From the NCBI GenBank assembly GCA_020205615.1, contig CM035170.1, positions 34,100,123 through 34,164,122 of the forward strand: 64,000 nucleotides of DNA, written 5' to 3'. Numbering within the stretch: position 1 is the stretch's first letter; each line of letters begins with the position of its first letter. Shown in pieces: positions 1 to 12,838 of the stretch. The notes under the pieces are model-generated. The model was given only the letters and a program-made list of their open reading frames with translations, did not search any database and was not told the origin of the DNA. Made by a program: the position numbers and the translations under genes. Origin of the DNA: Panax quinquefolius. Its lineage: Eukaryota; Streptophyta; Magnoliopsida; Apiales; Araliaceae.

Positions 1-699
1 CCTGTAGTGTAAAGATGAACAGTGTTGAGATGAACATGACCGATTGATTAATATCTTTGGCCTATAGTGCAAAGATGAGCAGTGTTTAAATGAACATGAC
101 TAATGATGAATATCTTTTCTGTAGTCAAAAGATGAATATTTGATTCCAGATGCATATTGATTGATGTTACAGGATAAAATATTGATGATGGATTATTAAA
201 TTCATAGATTATAGTAGATTTCATTGTCACGTAACTCTTCTATGAATTATTATTTCAACATGTAATATTGATCTCGAAACTTGTTGTCTATTGTATTCTA
301 TCGATTTTTCCTGTTGAAGACTAACGATAATTTGTTGTATATTATCTTAGTCATAATATTCTTTCTTGGGCTAGTTGAGCTCACCCTTTTCCTTGTTGTT
401 CCATTTTTCTTCTCGGGAGGCGAGAATGTAGCGAGTACTAGTCGGGGTATGGAATGAAGGTTCTAGAGAGAGTTGTTTAGTAGTCCTCACCATTTTTGTA
501 AAATAATGAATCAATAATTATGATGGGGATTTATTTGCGTGTGGATATTGTCTAGAAGACAATATTATATTTAAACTCACAGTATATATTGTCGTATTTC
601 ACACGACATTTGTATTATTGAAGTTGTAGTTTGCTTCTTGTACCATGTATTTGGCGACTCAGAATGGGTGTTGTGTATACCTATTTTGGGGGCGTCACA
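1..699 (+). mobile_element. Family-A gypsy LTR, 3' part only
   Basis: This is the 3' end of an LTR that recurs at 44,694-47,196 and elsewhere. It has stem-loop repeats near 53-135, the GGGCTAGTTGAGCTCACCC motif near 367-385, and the terminal stretch TTTTGGGGGCGTCACA ending at 699. The 5' part lies outside the window. Bases 700-750 after it contain no clear primer-binding site, so the adjoining internal region has been lost or replaced. Confidence 0.8.
49..135 (+). repeat. Stem-loop repeats of the family-A LTR
   Basis: There are two short hairpins. Bases 53-76 pair ATCTTTG with CAAAGAT around a GCCTATAGTG loop. Bases 112-133 pair ATCTTTT with AAAAGAT around CTGTAGTC. The closing G-C pair of the first is T-A in the second, so pairing is kept although the bases differ. 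Confidence 0.65.
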
Positions 700-749
700 G
701 TATGTGAATCTTGCTTGGTTAGGATGTAGATGATGAATCAATGGAGTGT

Positions 750-2785
750 TCCATTTGATTTGGCATGTAGAACGTGAGTAACGAAGTTATGACGAATTTT
801 ACGAAAATAGACGTTAAACGTCAAAAACGTAGAAATCTCAAATTAGTAGTCAAAAGTTGCAGTGTGACTCGAAAAATTCGGTTTTTAATGTCAACACGTG
901 AGATAGGGCATTCAAGAGTCGTGGACTCAAGAATCATCGAATTCCAACTTAGAAGGAAGAAAACGAGTATTGAACGCTCACGAACGATAAACGAACGCTC
1001 GATAATGAACCAAAAGGTGAATTCCGAGTTAACGAATTCGAAAATGTAAGATTCTTTCATGAACACCTAGAGTAGGTAATTTGTGAGTTGTGGGCTTTTA
1101 AAAGAGCATATTCGAACTTAAAATGATCAAATTTGGAGTTCGGGAGGTTCGTCAAAGTGAGAAAAGCTATCAAAGTATCTGGTGCACAGAGTTGGCACCG
1201 CGGCGCCAACCCAAAATAAATAACTGGTGCTGCAGTGCCGAGCAGTGCCAAAAGGAAGCCATAACCTACTGGATCTTCGCACCGCAGCGTGAAAGTTAGT
1301 ACTAGGACTCGCGCCTCGGTATGAAAGTCACGGATAAAACCATCAAGATTGGGCGCAGCTCCACTATAGTGAAGGGATGTCATGTGGCCGCAATACCGAA
1401 AAGGTGAGAAATGGTTGACCAAGTTAGGTTTGTAATTCCAATTGAATGTAAACCAATAGTAAGACATGAATGTACTTAATGTACATGATAAGGCTAACTT
1501 TAAATCACTTATAAAGTGAGAACATTAGAAGGTTAAGTATGGTTCAACAAAAATTAAATGAAGAACGCAAAAGTGTAAACAAGTAAACCGTGAATGGTGT
1601 TCAACGTTGGTACTTCACAAATGATGATCGAGTGTCGGTTAATAACGTAGTAACGTTAATGAGTCGTAATGAAGTATAGTAAGTTGAATTGACAATATTA
1701 ATGGAATAAATCCAAGTAAGACATAGAAGAGAAAGAAGTTGGTTAAAACAATAAAGTTAGTTTGTTTGGTAGCTAATCATAGTGTGCTATGTGAATATAT
1801 CATGTAGATCTTGTAAAGACTTAGAACTGTTGAATATTATATTCGAAGACACTTGAAGGCAAGTTTTCTTAACACATGTCTAACCTCCGTGTTAGCCAAG
1901 TTTTCTGTGATTCATGTCATGAAATGCATGAATTGTTTTAAAGAAAGAGTCGATGCCAGTTTTAACTCGGCTAAACTAATCTTGAAGAGTTGATTGAGTT
2001 GTTTACAAGTCTTTCGATATAGAACTATTAACGTTATCATATGCCAAGTATTTGGTACGGATTCAAAGGTAAGTTTGTCTATGAACAAACAAATGTATTT
2101 TTATCGATTATTCGATGGGCACGCGAGGTTGCCAAAACTTAAACGTAAATATGTTTAACGGATAAATGTTGATCAACATAGAGTACTATAGGCTAATCAC
2201 CTAGAAGTGCTCGTAAGTAATGCCGGACGTACGACCTTACGGACGGGATGTCCTTTTTATATATGAAAATGAAAAGAATATGTTCATGGTCTTTTGACCG
2301 ATTCAGAATTCCTAAGCTATTATATATACTTTGGAATTGTTGTTATGAAATGAGAAGTGCTAGTCAATGTTTCATAGTGCTTCATAACTATTTGTTCAGT
2401 TATGGAAGATAATCATATAATTCTCGATGTGGTATTTATATTATCCTTTGTTAGACTTGCTAAGCTAGTTATGCTCACGTCTTGCTTGAATTATATGATT
2501 GCAGCTAAGGTCGAACGAACTGAGAGTTCTAAGAGAGATAAAGGCAAAGCTAAGATGGATAGCTAATTATCCTGTAATAGACTAGTGTATTTGTATGTAA
2601 TATACTTATGATTAATGAAGAATGTAATCGGTTTCTGAACTTGGGAAAGGATTTATTACTATTGTAATAAGAATATAGTAAATACAATCATTTTGTTGTT
2701 ATTTCAACAGAATGACTGTATAAATTGTAGTACCGTGTAGCACCATCTGTCGGGTTGGAAGATACCTGAATTTGGGGGCGTCACA
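750..2785 (+). mobile_element. Family-B gypsy LTR fragment
   Basis: This stretch is the reverse complement of the 3' part of the LTRs at 3,680-7,127 and 12,839-16,277. Shared landmarks are the alternating ACGAACGCTC stretch near 970-1,005, the CTAGAAGTGCTCGTAAGT block near 2,200, the GCTAGTTATGCTCAC motif near 2,465, and a terminal TTTGGGGGCGTCACA ending at 2,785. The LTR start (TGTAACGACC) is missing, so the copy is 5'-truncated. A GC-rich near-palindrome, GTTGGCACCGCGGCGCCAAC, lies at about 1,191-1,210. Confidence 0.75.
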
Positions 2786-3665
2786 TTTCCTCGCTATTTT
2801 TCTTCCAAATAAGGCCACCCCAAGCCCTCTATATATAGAGGGGGGGTGCCGCAGGTCTATCTGCGGCTGTCCAGGATGCCCAAAGCAATGTGGGTCCCGC
2901 CGTGTCGAAGTACGTACACTCGGACAACGCGCTGTTCGCTCGGACCTTCATAACTTTCAATCCGAGAGTCTGATGGAAGAGTGCCATACCATTTCGGAAA
3001 GCTATTTCCGAGAGCTACACAATGACATAGAATTTGCCCTTTTTTGATTCCGGGAAGATGGGTCCATGACCAAAATAGCATTTTCGGATTTCCGTCAAGC
3101 AATCTGGTGAGCTGTTTTGCGTAGTTTGCGCTCCGAAGTTAAGATATGGTTCTTGTGGGACTTCTTTTGAAGAATTTTGAGTTGAAATGAGTGAATTTGA
3201 TTTGAAGTGAAGTTGAGTTAGCAAAATGACCATTTTGCCTCTCCTGGGTTATCTCCGGTGTTCGCGTAGTTGTATCAGTCTTTTCTCGGGGTTATCTCTG
3301 AGGTTGTCATGCTGTTGACTCTGAATATCCTCAGGGTTATCTCTAAGGTTGGAATTGAAGTTGTGGTCCTCCAGGGTTACCTCTGGAGTGTGAAAAAGAT
3401 GCTTTTGCACTCCTGCATAGTTAGTAACGGGAAAAGAAAATTTCAAGTGTCTACAGATGATATGCATACTCCTAGGATATAAATATCTAAACTATGACTC
3501 CAAAAGTCTATATGACCTTTTGAGGTGATGTCTGGTTGAACAAGATCAACTTGAGTAGCTAAGTTTTTATGACTGACAGAGACTCATAATGTGTGGGATT
3601 TGGTAGACAAACCTCAATGTATATATATGGAAAATATCTTGAACTATATGTTCATTTAATTCGAA
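2786..3665. mobile_element. Fragment of another LTR family (D), probable
   Basis: No protein signature is visible. A TATA-containing palindrome, CCCTCTATATATAGAGGG, lies at 2,825-2,842. A CTTCATAACTTTCAATCCGAG-like stretch follows, of a kind common in plant LTRs. Four GGGTTATCTC-like repeats lie at about 3,245-3,385. A related GATAACCCCGAG repeat occurs in opposite orientation near 63,570-63,670. Assignment to an LTR is inference from these features and from the position between LTR fragments. Confidence 0.4.
3244..3390 (+). repeat. Degenerate tandem GGGTTATCTC repeat
   Basis: Four copies of a GGGTTATCTC or GGGTTACCTC core followed by CGG, TGAGG, TAAGG and TGG are spaced about 35-50 bp apart. 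The same word in reverse (GATAACCCC) recurs at the right end of the window. Confidence 0.55.
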
Positions 3666-3679
3666 TACTGATGTGAGAG

Positions 3680-6600
3680 ATGGTGCTTATCTTGTATCAA
3701 CATTCATACATTCATTGATTGAAAAGTCTCAAAAAGCGAATATAACTTCTATATATTTAAAGTAATATTTACATTTCCCAAGTTCTAAACCCGTTACAAA
3801 GGTTCTTTGTCATAATATCGGTTAAATTACAACAATAGACCTATCTTATTACAAAGGCTGACTTAGTAATCGCCTTAGCTTTTTCCTTATCCTTTTTCGA
3901 TCCTTGGGACGTTCGGTCTTATTTGCATTCATATGGTTCAAGCAAGAGTGAGCATAACTAGCTCAAACAAGTATAACAATTTAATAACAACATGCTTGAC
4001 ACATATAAATCGTATATCTTGATAAGCTGAACAATAGTTATGAAGTACTATTGATAATTCAAAATAGCACTTCATCTTTTCTTTCAAAATGTTTTACAAT
4101 AACAACAATATTTAGTAAAACATTCACTCGGTCGAGACCTCGAGTATTCATTCTTTATTGGAAAAAGGATGACAGGAAGCAAGTCCGTAAGCGATATCAC
4201 TTACGAGCACTTCTAGGTGATCGACTATTGTACTCTATGTTGATCGACACTACATCCATTAAGCGTATGCGTTTAAGCATTTAGCAACCTCACGTACTGT
4301 CGTTTTACAAACAAAATATTTGTTTAACATTTGGTCTTCTTTTGAAAACCATATCAAGTAGTTGACAAAAGATAGCAACATTTGATAATACATGAATAGA
4401 TTATCAATTCATCAAGTACAGCGAAAAGGAATTGGCTTCAACTTCAACATACCTCGATTAAATGCGAAAGAATACATGAACCATAAAAACTTGTTCAGAT
4501 TGAACTGAGACAAGAGTTAGAATACTTGCCTTTAGCGTCTGCTACGGTATTTTAACTTTATGTTCAAGTCGTTCAAGTCTCTACAATACATGATCACATA
4601 ATGCCTTAGATAAGGTCACACATAATCCAGTATGTATATGACTATATCATACCCTTCATTTCAATCTAATTGTGTATTAGATTCATTTACTATTCATTTC
4701 GGTTTGTCATTATGCTTGCATTATATTTGACTAGGTTATCTCAACCTTTACATTACATTCCTTAAGGTTTAACAAAGTTTAAACAATGTTATCTTACCTT
4801 CCTTAAGTTATGTATACTTTGAATCCATTTAGGTTTTTTTTTTCTTTGTACTTAGAAACCTTCATTACTATCTTTGTTTTGAGACTGGCGCTGCGGTGGA
4901 TTTGACTTTATACTTACATCTCGTATGTGTGCGTGACTCTTAATGCCATTGTCCGGACTTGGCATTGCTTGGTATGAGTCCTTACTTAATGGGCGTATTT
5001 GCTGCGGTGCTGCCCTCTCGAAGGATTTTGTCTTTGTTTCATGGTATTGGCTTGCTGGCCACTTATTGAACTAAGGTTGTGCTGCGGTGAACTCTTGCGA
5101 TAGGCTCGATTCTTTGTTCCGCTTGCTGTGGCCTTGGGTCTTTTGCCTAGGGTTGGCTTGCATGGCTGCTGACTCTGCACTGAATATCAAATTTAGTTTT
5201 GAAATTTTGTGAACTTTCGGACGCATAACTTCTTCGTTATAAGTCCGAATTGGCTCGTTCAAAAGCCTACGGTTCACAAATTACGTACTCTACATGACCA
5301 TTCAAGAATTTTATCTAATTGACCGTTTGCTAAAAATTCACCTATTGGTTCATTTTTTAGCGTAAGCGATAAGCGTTCGTGAGCGTTCAGCGCTTTCGTT
5401 CTTCGTTCTAAGTCGGAATCCGGTCATTTTGAGTCTGCATGACTCTTAAATGCCAATTATGACTTGTCTCTATTGGAAAACAATGGTTTCGTGATCAAAC
5501 ATAAAATTTGACTTCCATTAGAGAATTTTACGTATTCGGCGATTATCGTCGATCGTGCAAATTAAAGCGATTCTTCATTCTTATGATTTGTTCGACATTA
5601 CAAATGAACTTCATTCATCATGTGAACATTTTAACATACTTAATACAACAACTTATATTCATTGTTGGATTTTGACTTATTCTTCATGTGAGCTTATAAC
5701 TTGTCAAATTATAAACTACTTAAGATTTGATTATTCATGACTTATGACAATTAAGGTTTCTTAATCATCATACTTTACATACTCTTCACATATAACTTTA
5801 CTTAGGTATACATGATACATATGATCATATAAATTCTTTTACATTCATATCATTTCTCTTAATAAACTTCTTACAAGTTCATATTATTTTCACATAAGTT
5901 TATAACTTATGCTAGCTTAAATGAATTATTACCAACTTAATTGGCTTAAGTTCATTACTTACTCATTCATGTTTCTTAATCGACTTTTCTTATCATCTAT
6001 CATGGTAGAGATAGAAGATAATTGAGAAGAAGTCTTACTCTTTTGTAGTCTTGGTAAGTAGCTTGCTTCTTCTTCTTACTTATGGAATGACTTATGTGTA
6101 GCTTATTTTCTCTAACACTTAAGCACTTTAGATGTGTTGGATTAATTGATCGACCAACAAATGGCTTGTAAAGCTCTTTATTTATAGACTTTTTCAAGGT
6201 TAGGGTAGTTTGGTCTTTAAAACATCCCACCTCCTTAAGCCACCTCCTTACTTATTCATTACTTGCAAGGCACAAAACTTATCCTACACTTGGTCATTAC
6301 TTCAAAGTCTTGGTGATACTCTAACTTGGTCATCTTGATCATCACACTTACTTGATCACCACATCACTTGGTCACCACATCACTTTGGTCACACATTAAC
6401 CATATTAATATGGTTTGCCCCATGGGTTATCTGATCCATGGATTCTAGCTTGGGCTTGGATTAATAAATCCTTGGGCTTTATATTAACAAACACTAGTTG
6501 GTTCATTAATTCATTAGTTGGGCTTCTCTCTCTAATTCACTTGGACTTGTATATAATTGTTTACCAATCATCCAAGTCCATTAACATTTCTTAATATATA

Positions 6601-7127
6601 CATATTGTTGATGTATTATTTTTCGTATTCTAATTCTTATAGAATTTATATACGATATTTCATCCTTCATACAAACTTCGTATAATACTTTCGTATTATA
6701 CTCGTTTTCATTACTTTGTACAATACCAAGTATCATACCATTATTACTTATTCTTTAACATTTCGCTTTACTTAACGTTTATAAATTAAGTCCTGGCGAA
6801 TTATTATATTTTCCATAACTAGATTTTTATTACATAATCCATCTTACCTTGTTATTCCATCATTGCGTATTTCTCGGAATCTCAAAATTATATATCCAAG
6901 CAAATCTGGATGAATAGTGTTTTTGGAAAATTTCTCGGAAAACTTTTATTTTTTCGTCTTGGAAATTCAAACACTTTAATTCATCCACGTAGCCCAAATA
7001 CTACGATATTCTAACATCGATAGGTTATCTGATGACAACCATCTTGATAACACATGGAATATGATTTTATTATTATTTAATTTAATAAAATCATTTTACA
7101 ATAAGATCGAATTTCTCGGTCGTTACA
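3680..7127 (-). mobile_element. 3' LTR of family-B element
   Basis: It matches 12,839-16,277 along almost its whole length. On the - strand it starts TGTAACGACCGAG at 7,127. The terminal GGGGCGCCACA seen in the other copy is missing. Its GC-rich core (about 4,875-5,175) differs from the sister copy much more than the AT-rich flanks do. Confidence 0.85.
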
Positions 7128-7129
7128 TT

Positions 7130-7141
7130 CTTCCCCCCTTA
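7130..7141 (-). other. Polypurine tract of family-B element
   Basis: On the - strand AAGGGGGGAAG lies a few bases before the LTR start TGTAACGACC and directly after the integrase C-terminus. This is the expected place for plus-strand priming. Confidence 0.75.
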
Positions 7142-10100
7142 TAAAGATTATGTCCGAGAATCTCGTCTTACTTTAATCAAATAGATGAGGAAAATTTTTC
7201 TTCATCTTTTCTTCTAGTTCCCGTTGCTTCTTGACGTCGTGGTTCTTCCATAATACTTTTCTTGATGGTATTACCTTGTTCCTCAGAACTTGTTCCTTTC
7301 TATCGATGATGCGCATCGGTGACTCTTCATATGATAAGTCTTTCTCGATATGAATGGCTCATACTCGATTACATGCTTATAGTCAAAACTTATATGGGAC
7401 GTAATCTGAATCGTGAAACACGTTATGTATTCGTTCTAGGTCTGGAGGTAATGCTATCATATCGCTTACCTCTCCCACCCGTTTTAATACTTCAAAAGGT
7501 CTATAAACCTTGGACTTAACTTTCCCTTCTTTCAAGCGTATCTTTCCTTTCGGGGAGATACCTTTAGAAACACATCTGAGCCCACCTCAAACTCTCGACT
7601 TAGTCATGTGAGTCGCATACTTCTTACATGCATCTGAGTTTGTGACGAGGCGCATCCGAATTAACTTTATCACATCCATTTGTCTGCTTGCACCAATTAC
7701 GGTCCTAGCATCGGCGTTCTCCCACCTCATCCCAACATAAAGGTGTTACGCACTTTCTCCCATACAAAGCTTAAATGCGGCGCATGCCTATGCTTGCATG
7801 ATAAGCTTGTTGTTATATCAAGCTCTCTACTAGTGGTAGGTGATCATCCCAACTACCCTTGAAATCCATGACTTGAAGACCTCAACATGTCTTCTAACGT
7901 CTGAATTGTCCTTTTCGCTCGCCCATCGGTTTGTGGATGATAAGCGGTGCTTAACCTAACCATTTGTGTTCCCAAGCTGCTCTTGCAAACTCCTCCAAAA
8001 GTTCGATGTGAATCGTGGATCACGATCGACACAATCGATCTTGGTACTCCATGTATGCGGAAATGATTTCCTTAACATAAAGTTTAGCTAAGCTGAGTCT
8101 AAGTTATACTTGACCCTAATTGGCAAAAAAGTGAGCCGACTTCGTCAATGGGTCCACTATTACCCAAATTGAATCGTACCCTTTTTGCGTCGTCGGAAGT
8201 CCCACCACGAAGTCCATCGTGATATGCTCCCACTTCCATTACGGAATCTCAATGACTGTAATAAACCCTTTGGGTCGTTGATGTTTTGGGCCTTAACTTT
8301 TTGACAAGTTAAGCACTACTCACATACTCTCTTTATTTCTCTCTTCGTGTTTGGCCACAAAAACTTCTGTCGAAGGTCTTGATACATCTTAGTGCTACCG
8401 GGATGTATCGAGTACCTCGAACTATAAAGCTTCTTGTAACACTTGCTCCTTTAATTCCGTCTCATTCGGAATCCAAATTCTTCCCTCAAATCTTAATAAT
8501 CCCTCATTATCAAGACTATACTTAACCTCTTCCTTCTCGGATAGCTTAGCTTCTTCATTTGGTTACACTCATCAGTCTTGAGTTGTACCTCCTTGACCCT
8601 TTCTACGATGGTAGATTGCATCTCAAATCATAAAAAAGTAATTGCCCCGAATCACTCGGCATCTTCACTTCTATTTCCATCCTAGCCATCTATTATTATT
8701 AACTCATTTTGGTAGTTAACATAGACAACTTTTCCCGACCCTTCCTACTTAAGGCGTCGGTGACTACATTGGCTTTTCGGGGTGATCTGAGAGTTCACAA
8801 TCATAATCCTTTATCAACTCCGGCCATCTTCTCATCTCATATTCAACTCCTTACGGTGAAGATATACTTTTAGACTTTTTTATGGTCAGTATATATCTCA
8901 CATTTTTCCCATAAAGATAATGTCTCCATATCTTTAGAAGCAAAACACTACTGCATGGCGAGTTCGGATCATGAGTAGGGTAAACTTTCTCATAATCCTT
9001 CAAGCTGCTTAGAGATCATCTGTAATGACTTTGCCATCTTTGCATAAGCACACAACCAAGTCCTTTATCTGAAGCATCACTACTACTACTAAAATTTCCC
9101 GTGTCATCAGCGATGACAAAGCAGGAGCTTCACTTAATCTCTTCTTGAGTTCTTCTTGGCTTGTCTTCACATTTATCCGTCCATACGTATTTCATAGTCT
9201 TCCTTGTTAAGTTAGTCGGCGAGGTAGCTATCTTGAAAAAATCTTGGATAAATCTTGATAGTACCCTGCTAACCCTAGGAAACTCGCACCTCGATTCGGC
9301 GTTTTTCGGTTGTTCCCAATTCATTATTGCTTCCACCTTCTTTGGATCCTTTGAAATCCCTCTTGGTCGATGACATGACCTAAAAAGCGCACCTTTTCGG
9401 CCAAAATTCACATTTGGTGAATTTCGCATATAACTTCTCCTTTCTTAGTGTCTCGACACTAATCTTAAGTGTTTGGCATGATCTTACGGCGTCTTAGAAT
9501 AGACTAGAATATCATCGATAAACACCTGATGAACTTGTCCAAATATAGTTTGAACACTCTGTTCATCATATCCATAAATCAATTTGGTGCATTAAATCGA
9601 CCCAAATGACATCACGAAGCTTCGTAATGACCATACTTGAGTCACGAATGCGATCTTTGGTACATCTTCCTTCTAACCTTCATTTGATGATACCCGTCAT
9701 AAATCTATTTTAGAAAAATACTTTTGCCCTTTTGATTGATCAAAGAGATCATCGATCTGGGCAATGGGTATTTATTCTTTATCGTTAACTTGTTCGACTC
9801 CAGATAGTCGATACAAAGCCTTAACGATCGATCAAGTCTTTCTTCTTGACAAACAACACGGTGCTCCCCACGGTGAAACACTTGGTTGAATGTACTTCTT
9901 GTCCAATAGTTCTGTGCATTTGAACCATTAGTTCTTTCATTTCCCGGCGCCATACGATGCGGTGCCCTTGAGAGATGGTCTTAGTTTCACGGCGCGATGT
10001 CTATCACAAATTCGATCTCCTGTCCGTGATAAACCGGTAACTCACTTGGAAATACATCCATGAATTCGTTTACTATAGGTATTTGTTCCATGGTTGCTCC

Positions 10101-10560
10101 CACTCTGCGGGTATCAACAACATGGCATAGGTAACCTACTGACCCTTTCTTAAAAGTTTTCTAGTTTTGTGTGTCATCGTAAAAAGCTGACCACGGACGT
10201 CCGGCAATTTACTCTAGTAAAATACTACGGGGAGGTTGCTTCAACGTCACGATGCTCACACATTTCTTTTGGCGATCTATAATTGCTCCATGGTTAATCA
10301 ACCGATCCATCCAGAAATTACGTCGAATTCTCCTAACTTTATCGGTATTAAATCTCTACAGATAACTTACAACCACGTACATCTCTGCAACAACTCTATG
10401 AATATCTTGACGGGAATTATCTCTTCGTTTGCTACCTTAATGTTCAAAGGTATAGGCAATTTTTGGGAAATAATTCTAATAAATCTAGCAAAATCACATC
10501 TTTATAAGCGAACAAGTAGCACCGAATCAAATATGCGTATGCATTTATATTGTTGATCGG
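7140..10560 (-). pseudogene. Broken gypsy pol: RT, RNase H, integrase
   Basis: The order on the - strand is as follows. RT begins with an LCIDY...NKYPLPR segment near 9,850-9,750. The RT catalytic motif FIDDILVYSK is near 9,525-9,493. RNase H follows, with SDASDKGLGCVLMQ near 9,085-9,040 and RRWPELIKDYDCE near 8,840-8,800. Next is the integrase zinc-binding region with HPGSTKMYQDLR and CLTCQKVKA (about 8,410-8,290), and the integrase core with TAYHPQTDG...RTIQTLEDML near 7,950-7,890. The C-terminal segment DRKEQVLRNKVIP...KVLWKNH lies near 7,310-7,220, ending before 7,143. Reading these needs several frame changes and passes stop codons. In family terms the gene encoded reverse transcription and integration of the element; it is dead as read. 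Confidence 0.85.
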
Positions 10561-12655
10561 AATAATACTGCAACTACATCCCCCGATGCCACCGCATCTT
10601 GGGCCGTCATATTAAAAGTGCGGGCCATTGATTTCCCATTGAAATTTGGACCACTAATAGCTAACTTCCATTATTAGGTCCCTTATTTCCTTTATCCCCT
10701 TCTTGGGCGGTTCTTTGCTATGTGGTCGGTTGATCCACATACAAAGCATCCGTGATTCTTCTTGATTGGGGACGAGTTAGGCGAAATGTGCCCTTCACAT
10801 CCCACAATTATAACATACTTGCCTTACCTTTGAGGCAGAGACTCTAAGTGAGTCTTCCATGAGTTTCTGAGGCCTCCATCCTCCTCTTGGAGTCCCCTTT
10901 TTTCTCGGTATTCCCGAGTTAAAGCCCTTCTCTCTTCGGTAGTCGCCACTTCCCTTTGGCTCCCTCGGTCTTGGTTCCTCCATCGACCTTGCCTTTGGTC
11001 TTCTTATCTTTTTGTAGTCTTGGCTAAGAGCCTCATTCCCACCTTGGCAATTATTGCCTTTTCTAGTATGGTTCCAAAGGAAGTACTTTGGAACAGAGAT
11101 TGGCTATAGAGCCGGGGTTTCAAGCACCTTTCGAACCTTCTAGCCTTTCTCACTTGGTGTCCACTTGATGTGGAAGCAAATCGTGCGATTCATTAAACTT
11201 GGCGACATCTTTGAGGAAGCTATCATATCCCTTGTCTCAATTTAGAAACCTCATCTCCATCCTCCCTTGCATACTCGTGGGAAAATAGTTCTCGAAGAAA
11301 ATCTCCTTGAACCTCTCCCCGTTAGGTTTCCTATATCCCCTAACTTTGGTTTGCCTCCCACGAAGTTGGCCTCTCCCTTCATCAAATAGGTTGCAAAGGC
11401 AACCTTTTGACCCTCCTCGACATTTGCTATTACAAATGCTTTCTCGATTTCTTTTACCCATTATATACGGGCTTCTATAGGGTTAAAGTAGTTCCTTGAA
11501 CTCGGCGGACCTACACTTTTAAAATCCTTAAAAGTAGTAGCTCGTCTTACTCCGGGAATTACGGGTACATTAGCCCAGATTCTATTAAATGCGATAGTTA
11601 AAAGATTAACGAACTCTGCATTGGATTAGCAGGACCACCCTCGGTTGGTTAACATTAGCATACGATTTCGTTGTCTCCTTCTTGGCGGCATTTTCTTTGT
11701 TAAGAAAACAACACATCATTATTACTTTATTCTTGTTGGTTTGTTATTATTTGTAATAAAACAACAACTCATACTCATTACTCAACATATTCCATAAAAA
11801 GATTTATATTGATTCATAACTTGTAGTATAATACTACATTGTTTACATTACTCGACCTTAGGTGATTACATTTCCATCCATGATTACTTTCCAAAATTGG
11901 GATTTACAAAAGACTACCCTTTGTTATCTAAAAGAGGGTTTTACGTCACTACTAGATACATAATATTTACATATCTATTCTACTCTAGCTATTGCTAGAT
12001 TACATCTGTAGTAAGGCATTCTCTCAAAAAATGCTGCTGGCTGGCCAAACCGTGATAACATCTCTCTTGATGGTATGGCCAGGTGCATCATCTAACTCTA
12101 CACGATATCCGACTACTGCTGCTTTGAAATCTACATGAGAACTCCTATGAATATAGGACATCCTCTCGACTTAAAGCTTCTTAGTCTTTAGCTCTGCTTG
12201 AGCTCAAAGACTTCACCTCTCAAATCTCGGACTTTGTCCATAGCTAGGACTCTATCATCGTGCTCCTCTTCCCACATTCCTTCCATACTAGTCTTGTCCT
12301 CACGGATAGCTCGGAGTTCCTCTTTCAACTCCTTAACCTCTTGGCAGTAATGGACATTCCTATCCAATCTGAGCATAAGCAGGTGCCTTCATTGATTCCC
12401 CGTAGACATTTCCTCTCTGTAGGTGGAACTTTGGGTCTCTGTAGGTGGAACTTTGGTCGAAAGGACATCCGTCCACCTCCTCCTCCAACATGCCATCAAA
12501 TATGGACATGTAGTGCAAGTCGTGCGAGTCTCCAGGCTCGATGGTCACCAACTACGGGTTCTCTGACTCTGAGGATTTGGTAGTATCTCTACCGATTAAG
12601 CTGAATCCTCGCTTACTACATGTATATCTCTATACATATCATTTTCTCCTGACAT
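10560..12655 (-). pseudogene. Broken gypsy gag
   Basis: A plausible start, MSGENDMYRDIHVV, lies at 12,655 on the - strand and meets a stop within 20 codons. A charged, coiled-coil-like stretch (EVKELKEELRAIREDK) is near 12,340. A Gag core with WVKEIEKAF, EGQKVAFATYLMKGEA and FPREYARQDGDE is near 11,460-11,230. Two zinc-knuckle remnants (CYNCG...EGH and CFVCGSTDHIAKN) lie at about 10,810-10,700. Gag would package the element RNA. Frameshifts separate these pieces, and the second knuckle has lost its last cysteine. Confidence 0.78.
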
Positions 12656-12819
12656 CTACAATAAAACAATATAGTTTGATTAGTACACGTCAGTAAAATA
12701 ATAAAAATACATAACATAATATAATGCATTTTTATAAGGTTACTTTCCATCTTTTACTTCTTTATTCCTTTCGTAAGGTTATGACTTAAGGTTTACTTTT
12801 CCCCTTAGTTTTTTTATAA

Positions 12820-12836
12820 CCTAGGCTTTGATACCA
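12820..12836 (-). other. Primer-binding site (tRNA-Met) of family B
   Basis: On the - strand TGGTATCAAAGCCTAGG starts two bases after the LTR end GGGGCGCCACA. It is the usual plant gypsy site complementary to the 3' end of initiator tRNA-Met. Confidence 0.9.
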
Positions 12837-12838
12837 CT

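Noticed and set aside
12820..12836. tRNA gene
   Set aside because: Only the short complement of the tRNA-Met 3' end is present, next to an LTR end, so it is a primer-binding site.
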